A stretch of 64,000 nucleotides of DNA from Pseudomonas sp. R76 (GTDB lineage Bacteria; Pseudomonadota; Gammaproteobacteria; Pseudomonadales; Pseudomonadaceae). The DNA lies in assembly GCF_009834565.1 (NCBI RefSeq), contig NZ_CP019428.1, positions 558,001 to 622,000 of the forward strand, written 5' to 3'. Below, in pieces: positions 46,157 to 54,107 of this stretch. The translations under genes were made by a program, and so were the position numbers. Under the pieces are notes generated by a model. The model made no database searches and was not told the DNA's origin. It saw only the letters and a program-made list of their open reading frames with translations. Position 1 is the stretch's first letter. Every line of letters begins with the position of its first letter.

Positions 46157-47598
46157 TGCGTTTGTCCGAGCTGAAAAAAGCCGGCCGCACGCCCGGCCTG
46201 CCGCTGACCATCGAACTGGCAGACGCCGCAGGCCCCGGGCAGTTGCAACTGCTCAGCCTGTTGCGCGTGATGCCGGGCGAGCGCTATGTGGGCGCCGGCG
46301 TCTGGCGCGGGCGCACGGTGCTGGCCAAGTTGCTGGTGGGCAGCAAGGCCGCCCGCCACTTTCAGCGTGAGCTCAGCGGTGTGCGCTTGCTCGCCGAGCA
46401 AGGCCTGACCACGCCCCTGTTGCTTGCCGATGGCCTGCAGGAAGGCGAGGGTGGCTGGCTGCTGTTCGAATTTATCGAAGGCGCCGAAAGCCTTGCCGAT
46501 GCCTGGCAGGCCGTCGAAGGCCTGCCGCCGCTGGCCGACGAACAAACCGCCGTGCTCGCTGAAGCATTGGCGGCGATTGCGCAGATGCACACCCAGGGCT
46601 TGTGGCAGGAAGACCTGCACCTGGACAACCTGTTGCGCCAAGACGGCAAGCTGTACCTGATTGACGGTGCCGGAATTCGCGTGGAAGAGGCGGGCAAACC
46701 GCTGTCGCGCAACCGCGTGCTGGAAAACCTCGGCGTATTCTTCGCCCAGTTGCCAAAAAACCTCGCGCCGTTCACCGAAGAATTGCTGGTGTATTACCTG
46801 CTGAGCAACGGCGAGCACGCGTTGCCGCTGGAAGCCCTGGAAAAGCAGGTGCGCAAAGTCAGCGCCTGGCGCTTGAAGGACTTTTTGAACAAAGTCGGCC
46901 GTGAATGCACGCTGTTCAGCGTGGTGCGTGGCCCCTTTGCCTTGCGTGCGATTCGTCGCGAGGAAGAGGCCGCGATGCTGCCGGTGCTGGAACAGGCTGA
47001 TGCGTTGCTCGATCAAGGCCACCTGTACAAGACCGGTGGTGCGGCCAGTGTCGGCAAGGTCGAGGTGGCCGGTCGGCCGCTGGTGATCAAACGCTACAAC
47101 ATTAAGGGTTTTGCCCATTGGCTCAAGCGCTTCTGGCGCCCGAGCCGTGCCTGGCATTCGTGGTGCGAAGGCAATCGCCTGGCGTTCCTGGGCATTGCTA
47201 CACCCAAACCGCTGGCAGTGTTGGAAAAACGCTTTTTCTGGCTGCGCAGCCGGGCCTATCTGGTGACTGAGTTCCTGCCGGGGCCGGACATCATCGAGCG
47301 TTTTGCGCCGTATGTTGAACACGGTGATGCGCCCGAAAACGAACTGCTGGCGTTGGACCATTTGTTTGCCGAGCTGATTCGCGAGCGCATCAGCCATGGC
47401 GATTTCAAAGGCCACAACCTGTTCTGGCACGAAGACCGCTGGGCGTTGATCGACCTCGACGCCATGTGCCAACACAGCTCAGTCGCCAGCTTCGCGCCGG
47501 CGTATGCCAAGGACCGCGCGCGGTTTATGCGCAACTGGCCCCAGAGCAGTGCGTTGTACCAACTGATAGATCAGCGTTTGCCGACAACGGTTGCTTGA
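46156..47598 (+). CDS. Double-domain InaA-family LPS core kinase
   Basis: The 480-residue protein contains two kinase folds in tandem. The first half has the loop QEDLHLDNLL (Asp153, Asn158) and LYLIDGAGI (Asp170), with Gln in place of the usual His. The second half has HGDFKGHNLF (His414, Asp416, Asn421) and ALIDLDAM (Asp433). Both halves keep the catalytic Asp. It corresponds in place and length to the hypothetical gene between wapQ and the carbamoyltransferase in P. aeruginosa. It closes the waaF operon: a mini-hairpin repeat begins within its stop codon region. Substrates are unknown. Confidence 0.85.
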   Translation: MRLSELKKAGRTPGLPLTIELADAAGPGQLQLLSLLRVMPGERYVGAGVWRGRTVLAKLLVGSKAARHFQRELSGVRLLAEQGLTTPLLLADGLQEGEGGWLLFEFIEGAESLADAWQAVEGLPPLADEQTAVLAEALAAIAQMHTQGLWQEDLHLDNLLRQDGKLYLIDGAGIRVEEAGKPLSRNRVLENLGVFFAQLPKNLAPFTEELLVYYLLSNGEHALPLEALEKQVRKVSAWRLKDFLNKVGRECTLFSVVRGPFALRAIRREEEAAMLPVLEQADALLDQGHLYKTGGAASVGKVEVAGRPLVIKRYNIKGFAHWLKRFWRPSRAWHSWCEGNRLAFLGIATPKPLAVLEKRFFWLRSRAYLVTEFLPGPDIIERFAPYVEHGDAPENELLALDHLFAELIRERISHGDFKGHNLFWHEDRWALIDLDAMCQHSSVASFAPAYAKDRARFMRNWPQSSALYQLIDQRLPTTVA

Positions 47599-47713
47599 TC
47601 GTTCCCACGCTCCGCGTGGGAATGCATCCCGTGACGCTCTGCGTCACCTTGCACAAGGCGGGACGCAGAGCGTCCGGGGCGGCATTCCCACGCAGAGCGT
47701 GGGAACGATCAGT
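47597..47713. repeat. Four-mini-hairpin repeat element, copy D
   Basis: Ends GATCGTTCCCACGC and GCGTGGGAACGATCA with inner GTGACGC and GGACGC hairpins. It starts inside the stop codon TGA of the double kinase gene and ends nine bases before the stop of the convergent lipoprotein gene, so it fills the whole intergenic space. Confidence 0.88.
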
Positions 47714-47721
47714 GCCTGGCG

Positions 47722-49107
47722 TTACTCAGCCTTGACCAAGGTGCTACGGGTTTTATACGTGCCGTTGACCACGCTCTGGCTGGTGAAGAAGTACCCGTAG
47801 TCCTGTAGGTACATCTCGGTGCTGGTCGCGTTGTATTTCTCACCGGTAATCGTGCAGGTCAGCTCCTTCGCGTTACCGCTGAGTGCCGAGTTGATTTTGC
47901 TCGCCGGCAGTTCACGCGTCACCACGCAGTAGTAGTCGCGGGACAGCACACGATCCTCCGCGCTAGTGCTGCGGTTGAGGTCTTTGGCGCTTAAGCCCAG
48001 CGTCGTGCCCACCGGCATCTGCTTCCAGTCGCCGGTAAAACTCAGCTGTTGAACATGGCTGGCGTTCGAGACAGTCAGCCCTTCCCATTCATATTGGCTC
48101 TGGTACGTCAGGCTGATCAGCCCGCGCAAGGACGTGGTGGTGGCCGTTGAGTATTTCGTGACGGTGCGGATGCGCAGTTGACCGTTCTCAGCGTTCGGCT
48201 CGATGTACAGGTCGTTGAGCATGCTGGTGGTGCTGTCGTGTTTTTCCACCAGATGGCGCAGAGGCTTGCTGGCGCTTGGCATGTCCAGCGCTTTGATTGC
48301 GTCCGTAACGTCTGCCGAAAGCGGCGGTGGCGTCAAGGTTTCCGGGGGTTTGGTGCGCGCCGTCGCCACCGGCAACTTTTCGAGCGTTGGCGCGCAGGCG
48401 GCTTTGAGCAAGGTTTGGGTATCTGCTTCGGCCGTACTGAAAGGCGCATCCTGAGGGGCTGTTTCGGTCTCGCCGAAGGTCACCACATTGTTTTGGTTCA
48501 GGCCAAAGGTTGCCAGCGTGCGGTAAGTCTGGCGACTGCAATTGAGCTGCCAATGCATGCGCGTCTGGGTGTACGGCATTTTTTTGAGCCTGTGGGTCAG
48601 AATGGCCGGCTCGTCATAGGCGCCCCAAACCTGCACGCTGTCGCCCACGGCCTTTAGGCTGGCGCGGTCGATCAGCAACTGGCGTGCTGTCGCGGCACCG
48701 CTGACCAGGCGCCAGTCCGGGCGCGGCGTGCGAGCGCAGGCCGCGATAAAACCGGGGTTATGTTGCAGGTTGGTGACCACGTCCGGGGTCAGCTCACGCA
48801 TCACGGTAAGCTGCGCCGGCTGACCTTTGGCCCCCAGCGTGCCAAGTGATTCCACGTACATCAGGCTCGCGCTCGGGGTGGCGCAGGACGCCTGCAATTG
48901 CGCGATGTCCGGCACCGTGTCGCCTTTGCTCGGCGTGAGCTGCACCTGGTAGCTGAGGTTGTCGCCATCACGCAGGATCGAATCGACCAGCGGCGGCTGC
49001 TTGAGCATATTGCCAAACACCGGATCGGCCTGGGTGCGGCTGTTCATGGTTTGATGGCTGCAACCACTGAGCAAGCCGAGGGCGACAACAGTCGCGATGC
49101 GTTTCAT
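47722..49107 (-). CDS. Predicted lipoprotein of unknown function
   Basis: The 461-residue protein has a lipoprotein signal MKRIATVVALGLLSGC with the lipobox LLSGC, so Cys16 should be acylated; the next residues are Ser-His, without an Asp at +2, which favours the outer membrane. The mature part is polar, with several Cys, and has no recognisable catalytic motif. A stretch near residues 175-215 (LNCSRQTYRTLATFG) is reminiscent of the surface-adhesin E family, a weak impression only. AAGGAA precedes the start. It lies between the core kinase operon and a TonB receptor gene, 77 bases downstream of the latter, and may be co-transcribed with it. Confidence 0.75.
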   Translation of the reverse strand: MKRIATVVALGLLSGCSHQTMNSRTQADPVFGNMLKQPPLVDSILRDGDNLSYQVQLTPSKGDTVPDIAQLQASCATPSASLMYVESLGTLGAKGQPAQLTVMRELTPDVVTNLQHNPGFIAACARTPRPDWRLVSGAATARQLLIDRASLKAVGDSVQVWGAYDEPAILTHRLKKMPYTQTRMHWQLNCSRQTYRTLATFGLNQNNVVTFGETETAPQDAPFSTAEADTQTLLKAACAPTLEKLPVATARTKPPETLTPPPLSADVTDAIKALDMPSASKPLRHLVEKHDSTTSMLNDLYIEPNAENGQLRIRTVTKYSTATTTSLRGLISLTYQSQYEWEGLTVSNASHVQQLSFTGDWKQMPVGTTLGLSAKDLNRSTSAEDRVLSRDYYCVVTRELPASKINSALSGNAKELTCTITGEKYNATSTEMYLQDYGYFFTSQSVVNGTYKTRSTLVKAE

Positions 49108-49184
49108 GGGCGTTCCTTGCTGGTAAAGGTTTCGTGACGATCAAACGCTGTCGGCTGACTCACAGCCTTCTTGAACGGTGCGCG

Positions 49185-51266
49185 TCAGAACTGATACTCC
49201 GCGCCAGCCCCGGCATACCACGAGCGGCCCGGCGCGGCTTCGTAGTAGCGGTTGTTGCTGTCGCCGACGATCACTGAGCCCACGTATTGGCGGTCCAGCA
49301 GGTTGTCCAGGCGCAGGGTCTGGTGGAAGGTCCAGTGCTCGACCTTCTGTTCGAAGCGCGCACGCCAGTTGAATACGCTGTAGCCCGGTGCGGCGCGTTG
49401 CTGGTTGGTGTCTTCGACATACACCTTGCTGCGGTACATGCCCTCGATGGCGGTGCTGACCCAGTCGCGGGGCTTCCAGTTCAGCTCGGCGAACAGCGTG
49501 GTTTGCGGCACGCCGGGCAGGTAGTTGCCTTTGTCGATGGGTTTGCCGCCGCCGATGAAGTCGCTGTCATACGTGGCTTGCAGGCGGGTGTAGGCGATGT
49601 TGGTGCTCCATTGTTCCGAGAGCTGGCTTTCGATGCCTAGTTCTAACCCGCGACGCAGGGTGCGGCCGGCGTTCTGATAGGTCGTGCGCCCATCTTTGGA
49701 TTGCGCCACCACTAATTCATCGTCGGTGGTGATCTGGAAAAGGGCAGCGTTCAGGCGCGTATCTTGGCCAATCCGCGCTTTCAACCCGACTTCATACTGC
49801 TTGCTGACCGATGGCTTGAGCGCAAAGTTGAAGCCGTTTGAGGTGCTGGAATAGGCCGATTCGGCCTGTGTCGGGGTTTCGAAGCCTTTGCCCGCGCTCA
49901 CATAGCCATGCAGGTCCGGCGTGAAGGCATACATGACGCTGACCGAAGGCGTGTTCTTCTGGTAGGTCTTGTTGCCGCTGTCGTTGCCGTCACTGAGGAA
50001 GTGGTCATCCACGTCCATCTTCATGGTGCTGTGGCGCAGGCCGGCTTGCAGGGTCCAGTCGCCCAGCAGCCAGTTGGCCTGCACGAACGGGTCGAGGCTG
50101 GTGGCGGTGTCGAGTTCGTCGCGGCCCAGGGCGCCTTTGACGCCGTGCACACCGTTGAGGGTGTTGGAATAGCCTTGGCGATCATCCTGGCTGCGGTCGT
50201 AGTCGAGGCCGGTGATCAGGGTCAGGTCGCCGGGGGCGCTGGTGATGGGTTGCAGCCAGTGGACGGAGCCGCCGTAGAAAGTGCGGTCGAAGTCCACCAC
50301 GCCGCCGCGCTTGTCTGACGGCGTGCCGCCGGGAATCGACAAGTACTGAATCACACTCCGCCGCCCCGTATAGGCGTTCACCTGCAGCGTCGCATCGCCG
50401 ATGTAACGCTCGTAATTCAGGCCAAATTGCTGATGATCGATGCTTTTTCGCGTGTTGTATTGCAATGCGGCGGGCGCCACCGAGCGCGGGTCCGCCTTAT
50501 ACGCTGCCCAGGTCTGCCCCAGCGGGTCCTGCGTGCCGTTCTGCTCCAGGCTGCTGTAGATCAGCGCGAGCTTGCTGTCGTCATCCGGCTCGATGTTGAG
50601 CTTGGCAAAGGTCTGGTCGCGCCGGGCGCTGCTGTGGTCGCGGTAGCCGTCGGTGTCCATGCGCGAGGCGTCGAGCACAAAGCCCGCGCCGTTGGCGGCG
50701 CCTTCGGCCGTCAGGTGGTGCTTGCTCAGGCCGTCGCTGCCCACCAGGGTTTCGGCGCCGATGCGCGGCGGGCCTTCGCCGTCGCGGGAAAACATCTGGA
50801 TCACGCCGCCGGCGTTGCTGCCATACAAGGTGGCCGCCGGGCCACGCAAGACTTCGATGCGTTCAGCGGTGTCGAGGTTGAAGGTGGCGGCCTGGCCCTG
50901 GCCGTCCGGGGTGCTGGCGGGGATACCGTCGGCAATCAGCTTGATGCCGCGCACACCAAATGCCGAACGGGCACCGAAGCCGCGCGAGGAAATCTGCAGG
51001 TCCTGCGCGTAGTTCTGGCGGTTCTGCACCACCAGGCCGGGCACGCGCGCGAGTGCTTCAGAGGCGTTGATGCCGAGCTGGCCGTCGCTGATCTGCGCAT
51101 GGCTGATGCTGTCCACCGAATACGGCAGGTCGAAGGTCGGGCTGGCGCTGCGTGAGCCGGTGACCACGCTGGGATCGAGGATCAGGGGAGCGTCATCGGC
51201 CAGCGTGGTGTCGCTCAAGGCGAAAAGGCCGGGGAGCAATAAGGTGAGGTGGGTGAGAGTTTTCAT
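49185..51266 (-). CDS. TonB-dependent receptor, PqqU/YncD-like
   Basis: The 693-residue outer-membrane receptor has a signal peptide (residues 1 to about 24), a plug domain to about 150 and a 22-strand barrel ending in the C-terminal Phe of outer-membrane proteins. The plug reads VPGLVVQNRQNYAQDLQISS and later GIPASTPDGQGQ, and the end has DRQYVGSVIVGDSNNRYYEA. I recall nearly the same segments in E. coli YncD (PqqU), the pyrroloquinoline quinone receptor. So PQQ is a possible ligand, but close relatives could import other substrates. The start at 51266 is chosen for the signal peptide. No Fur box was recognised. Confidence 0.85.
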   Translation of the reverse strand: MKTLTHLTLLLPGLFALSDTTLADDAPLILDPSVVTGSRSASPTFDLPYSVDSISHAQISDGQLGINASEALARVPGLVVQNRQNYAQDLQISSRGFGARSAFGVRGIKLIADGIPASTPDGQGQAATFNLDTAERIEVLRGPAATLYGSNAGGVIQMFSRDGEGPPRIGAETLVGSDGLSKHHLTAEGAANGAGFVLDASRMDTDGYRDHSSARRDQTFAKLNIEPDDDSKLALIYSSLEQNGTQDPLGQTWAAYKADPRSVAPAALQYNTRKSIDHQQFGLNYERYIGDATLQVNAYTGRRSVIQYLSIPGGTPSDKRGGVVDFDRTFYGGSVHWLQPITSAPGDLTLITGLDYDRSQDDRQGYSNTLNGVHGVKGALGRDELDTATSLDPFVQANWLLGDWTLQAGLRHSTMKMDVDDHFLSDGNDSGNKTYQKNTPSVSVMYAFTPDLHGYVSAGKGFETPTQAESAYSSTSNGFNFALKPSVSKQYEVGLKARIGQDTRLNAALFQITTDDELVVAQSKDGRTTYQNAGRTLRRGLELGIESQLSEQWSTNIAYTRLQATYDSDFIGGGKPIDKGNYLPGVPQTTLFAELNWKPRDWVSTAIEGMYRSKVYVEDTNQQRAAPGYSVFNWRARFEQKVEHWTFHQTLRLDNLLDRQYVGSVIVGDSNNRYYEAAPGRSWYAGAGAEYQF

Positions 51267-51438
51267 GGTCAGCCAGGATCTGTGGCGCATACGACATAAA
51301 CGCGCAAAAGGGCGCGAGTTTAGTGAAATGCTGAGTTTTTACCATTTCGGATTTTTCCCACGTAACTTGTCGGTGCGCTGGAGTGGGTGGGTTGATAGCC
51401 CGGTGATAGCGTGGCTGAACGTTTATGAGGGCCGCACT

Positions 51439-51774
51439 ATGAGAGTAAACATCACGGTTGCACTGGGCGTTTGCGCATTGCTGTTGAGCGGTTGTGGAAC
51501 CGTGAACAGCGTCATTCGTAAAGACGGTGACACCGCGCGTGAACTCCGGCTCATAAAAACCTATTGCCAATCCATACCCCGCGTTTACAGTGGGGTGGCC
51601 TTTGATTTTTGCTCGCTGCACGCCGCACCTGACCCGACCGGTATATTGATACCCTTCGTGTTGCTGGACATTGCCGTGTCCGGGATTGCCGACACCGTTG
51701 TGTTGCCCTATACGATTTATCGACAGGTGAGTGACGGCAATATCAGTATCTATTGGCGCCCCGGCGGCTCTTGA
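51439..51774 (+). CDS. YceK/YidQ-type small lipoprotein, copy 1
   Basis: The 111-residue protein has a lipoprotein signal with lipobox LLLSGC (Cys19), then GTVNSVIRKDGD. A conserved core follows: IPRVYSGVAFDFC, and near the end ADTVVLPYTIYRQ. This is the pattern of YceK/YidQ (DUF1375) lipoproteins of unknown function. TGAGGG precedes the ATG. It is divergent from the TonB receptor gene and directly followed by a paralogue after 65 bases. Confidence 0.8.
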   Translation: MRVNITVALGVCALLLSGCGTVNSVIRKDGDTARELRLIKTYCQSIPRVYSGVAFDFCSLHAAPDPTGILIPFVLLDIAVSGIADTVVLPYTIYRQVSDGNISIYWRPGGS

Positions 51775-51839
51775 GCGGGGCAAGCATAAGCGCGTCGGCG
51801 TTGCCCGCATTCGCCCTTTGAAGACACAAGGAGTCATCC

Positions 51840-52196
51840 GTGAACCGCGTTTCTAATATTCTGTTGGTGCTAGCGCTCGTACTGCTCACTGGCTGCGGAA
51901 CGATCAATACTGTCTTCCGTCCGGACGCGGTTGCCAGCCAGAACCTCAAGGAGTCGCGCAGTAACTGCGAAAGCGTGCCGCGTATCTACAGCGGGGTGAT
52001 CTACGGGTTTTGTACGCTCAACGGTGAACCCAAGCCTGAAAAAAGCCTGAACGACCAGACCTTGTCGGACCGTACGGGTAATGCCTTTCCGATCATCGCC
52101 ATCGAGGCGATCGCCTCCGGCGTGGCAGACACCCTGGTGCTGCCCTACACGATCTACCGTCAGAGCAAGGACGGCAGCATCGAGATCTACCGCTAG
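51840..52196 (+). CDS. YceK/YidQ-type small lipoprotein, copy 2
   Basis: The 118-residue protein begins at a GTG preceded by AAGGAG and has lipobox LLTGC (Cys19). It shares with its upstream neighbour GTINTVFR, VPRIYSGVIYGFC and ADTLVLPYTIYRQ, and also the two central Cys residues, so the two genes are a tandem duplication that has diverged. The central segment is longer and more polar. Function unknown. Confidence 0.8.
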   Translation: MNRVSNILLVLALVLLTGCGTINTVFRPDAVASQNLKESRSNCESVPRIYSGVIYGFCTLNGEPKPEKSLNDQTLSDRTGNAFPIIAIEAIASGVADTLVLPYTIYRQSKDGSIEIYR

Positions 52197-52252
52197 CGTG
52201 CAGTGACAACCGGTCGCCATATTCCCTAGATCATCACGCCGCATGTTTACGC

Positions 52253-52349
52253 TATAATCCCGCCCTTTAGCTGTTTCTCGTCCAGGCGAGAGGCACACTT
52301 TTTTCAGGCGCAACCCGCCTGCATGCAGACTAAAAGAGGCTAGACCCCT
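52253..52349 (+). promoter_or_regulatory. Promoter and structured leader of the second core operon
   Basis: A consensus -10 box TATAAT lies at 52253-52258 in CGCTATAATCC, with no good -35 box. The leader of about 85 bases holds two hairpins, TCTCG/CGAGA at 52276-52291 and CAGGCG/CGCCTG at about 52305-52321, before AAGAGG and the GTG start of the carbamoyltransferase at 52350. Confidence 0.5.
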
Positions 52350-54107
52350 GTGGCATTGACGATTCTTGGCCTGTCCGGCGCCCTTAGCCATGATCCTTCC
52401 GCAGCCTTGTATATCGACGGCAAGCTGATCGCGGCCGCCGAAGAAGAGCGCTTCGTACGCGACAAACATGCAAAGAACCGCATGCCCTACGAATCGGCGA
52501 AGTTCTGCCTGGAACAAGCCGGCATCAAACCTTCCGACGTTGATGTGGTGGCGATCCCGTTCGCCCCGATCAGCCTGTTCGGCGAGGCGCGCTGGCACTA
52601 CGCCAAGCGTTATTGGTACGCCCCGGACCGCGCCCTCGACGCGATCCTGATGGGCAACCGTCGCTATAAGCGCTATCGCAACAAGATCGTCTGGTGCCTG
52701 GAGCAACTGGGCTTCGATCCGAAGAAAATCAAGATCGAGCCGGTTGAACACCACCTGGCCCACGCTTCCAGCGCCTACCACTGCTCCGGCTTCCAGGAGA
52801 AAACCGCGATCCTCGGCATCGACGGTAAGGGTGAGTACGCCACCACGTTCTTCGGCTACGGCGAAAACGGCAAGATCCACAAGATCAAGGAATTCTACGA
52901 CCCGGACTCCCTCGGCGGCCTGTACGGCGCGATCACCGAGTTCCTCGGTTTCGAGATGCTCGACGGCGAGTTCAAGGTCATGGGTATGGCGCCGTATGGC
53001 GACGCCAGCAAATACGATTTCTCGCGTTTGGCTTCGTTTGAAAATGGCGAACTGGTGATCAACACCGACTACGCCAACGTCATCGGCCTGCGCCGCTACA
53101 AAGAGAAGGGCAAGGGGTTCTACTTCTCGCCAAAACTGATCGAGTGGCTGGGTCCCAAGCGCGAAGGCGACATCGCCGATGAGCCTTACATCAACTACGC
53201 GGCCAGCATGCAAGCGCTGTTTGAGAAGCTGGCGTTGCAGATGATCGACCACTACCTGGGCGACATCCTCAAAGACACCGGCAAACTGGCTTTCGCCGGT
53301 GGCTGTGCGCTGAACGTCAAGCTGAACCAGAAGATCATTGCCCGCGACGACGTCAAAGAACTGTTCGTGCAGCCGGCGTCCGGCGATGCCGGCACCGCGG
53401 TTGGCGCGGCAGCCTATGTGTCCCACGCCCGTGGTGTACCGGTTGAGAAGATGGAACACGTCTACCTCGGCCCGTCCTACAGCAACGAAGACGTGATCGC
53501 CGCGTGCGCCAAGCACGAAAGCAAGCCGGTGTGGCGCAAGATCGAAAACATGCCTAAGCGCATTGCCAAGATCATGGTCGACGGCAACCCGGTGGCCTGG
53601 TTCCAGGGCCGCATGGAGTTTGGCCCGCGTGCGTTGGGCGGTCGCTCGATCATCGGTTGCCCAAGTGCGACCGGCGTTGCGGACCGCATCAACCACCAGA
53701 TCAAGTTCCGCGAGCGCTGGAGGCCTTTCTGCCCGTCGATGCTCGACACCGTGGCCCCGCAGATGATCAAGGTCGATCACCCGGCGCCGTTCATGACCTT
53801 CACCTTTGAAGTGTCGGAGGAGTGGAAGACCCGTGTACCGGAAGTGGTGCATGAAGACGGCACTTCCCGTGCCCAGGTGCTCAAGCGCGAATACAACCCG
53901 CGCTACTACGACATGATGAAAGAGCTGGAAGTGCTGACCGGCAACGGCGTGTCGCTGAACACCTCGCTCAACCGTCGTGGCGAAGCGATGATCTGCTCGC
54001 CGACCGACGCGCTGAACATGTTCTTCGGCTCCGACCTGCAATACCTGATCATGGAAGACATCCTGGTCGTCAAAGACGGCGTGGACCCTTATGACTCGGT
54101 CGGCTGA
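52350..54107 (+). CDS. Carbamoyltransferase of the LPS core locus
   Basis: The 585-residue protein belongs to the NodU/CmcH/TobZ family. The N-terminal Kae1-like domain has EHHLAHASSAYHCSGF (metal-binding His) and LGIDGKGEYATTFFGYG; the C-terminal YrdC-like region includes WFQGRMEFGPRALGGRSII, the carbamoyl-transfer signature. In P. aeruginosa the gene in this position carbamoylates a heptose of the inner core. The start is a GTG with AGAGG upstream. It heads the second core run; the next gene overlaps its end by 17 bases. Confidence 0.92.
   Translation: MALTILGLSGALSHDPSAALYIDGKLIAAAEEERFVRDKHAKNRMPYESAKFCLEQAGIKPSDVDVVAIPFAPISLFGEARWHYAKRYWYAPDRALDAILMGNRRYKRYRNKIVWCLEQLGFDPKKIKIEPVEHHLAHASSAYHCSGFQEKTAILGIDGKGEYATTFFGYGENGKIHKIKEFYDPDSLGGLYGAITEFLGFEMLDGEFKVMGMAPYGDASKYDFSRLASFENGELVINTDYANVIGLRRYKEKGKGFYFSPKLIEWLGPKREGDIADEPYINYAASMQALFEKLALQMIDHYLGDILKDTGKLAFAGGCALNVKLNQKIIARDDVKELFVQPASGDAGTAVGAAAYVSHARGVPVEKMEHVYLGPSYSNEDVIAACAKHESKPVWRKIENMPKRIAKIMVDGNPVAWFQGRMEFGPRALGGRSIIGCPSATGVADRINHQIKFRERWRPFCPSMLDTVAPQMIKVDHPAPFMTFTFEVSEEWKTRVPEVVHEDGTSRAQVLKREYNPRYYDMMKELEVLTGNGVSLNTSLNRRGEAMICSPTDALNMFFGSDLQYLIMEDILVVKDGVDPYDSVG

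Noticed and set aside
47597..52196. Genomic island interrupting the core locus
   Set aside because: The lipoprotein, receptor and YceK genes have the same base composition as their neighbours, and no integrase, tRNA or attachment repeat is visible, so transfer is not supported, only a local insertion or rearrangement.
51870..54041. A 723-codon minus-strand frame opposite the second YceK gene and the carbamoyltransferase
   Set aside because: It crosses the promoter and leader of the core operon and has no recognisable protein features.
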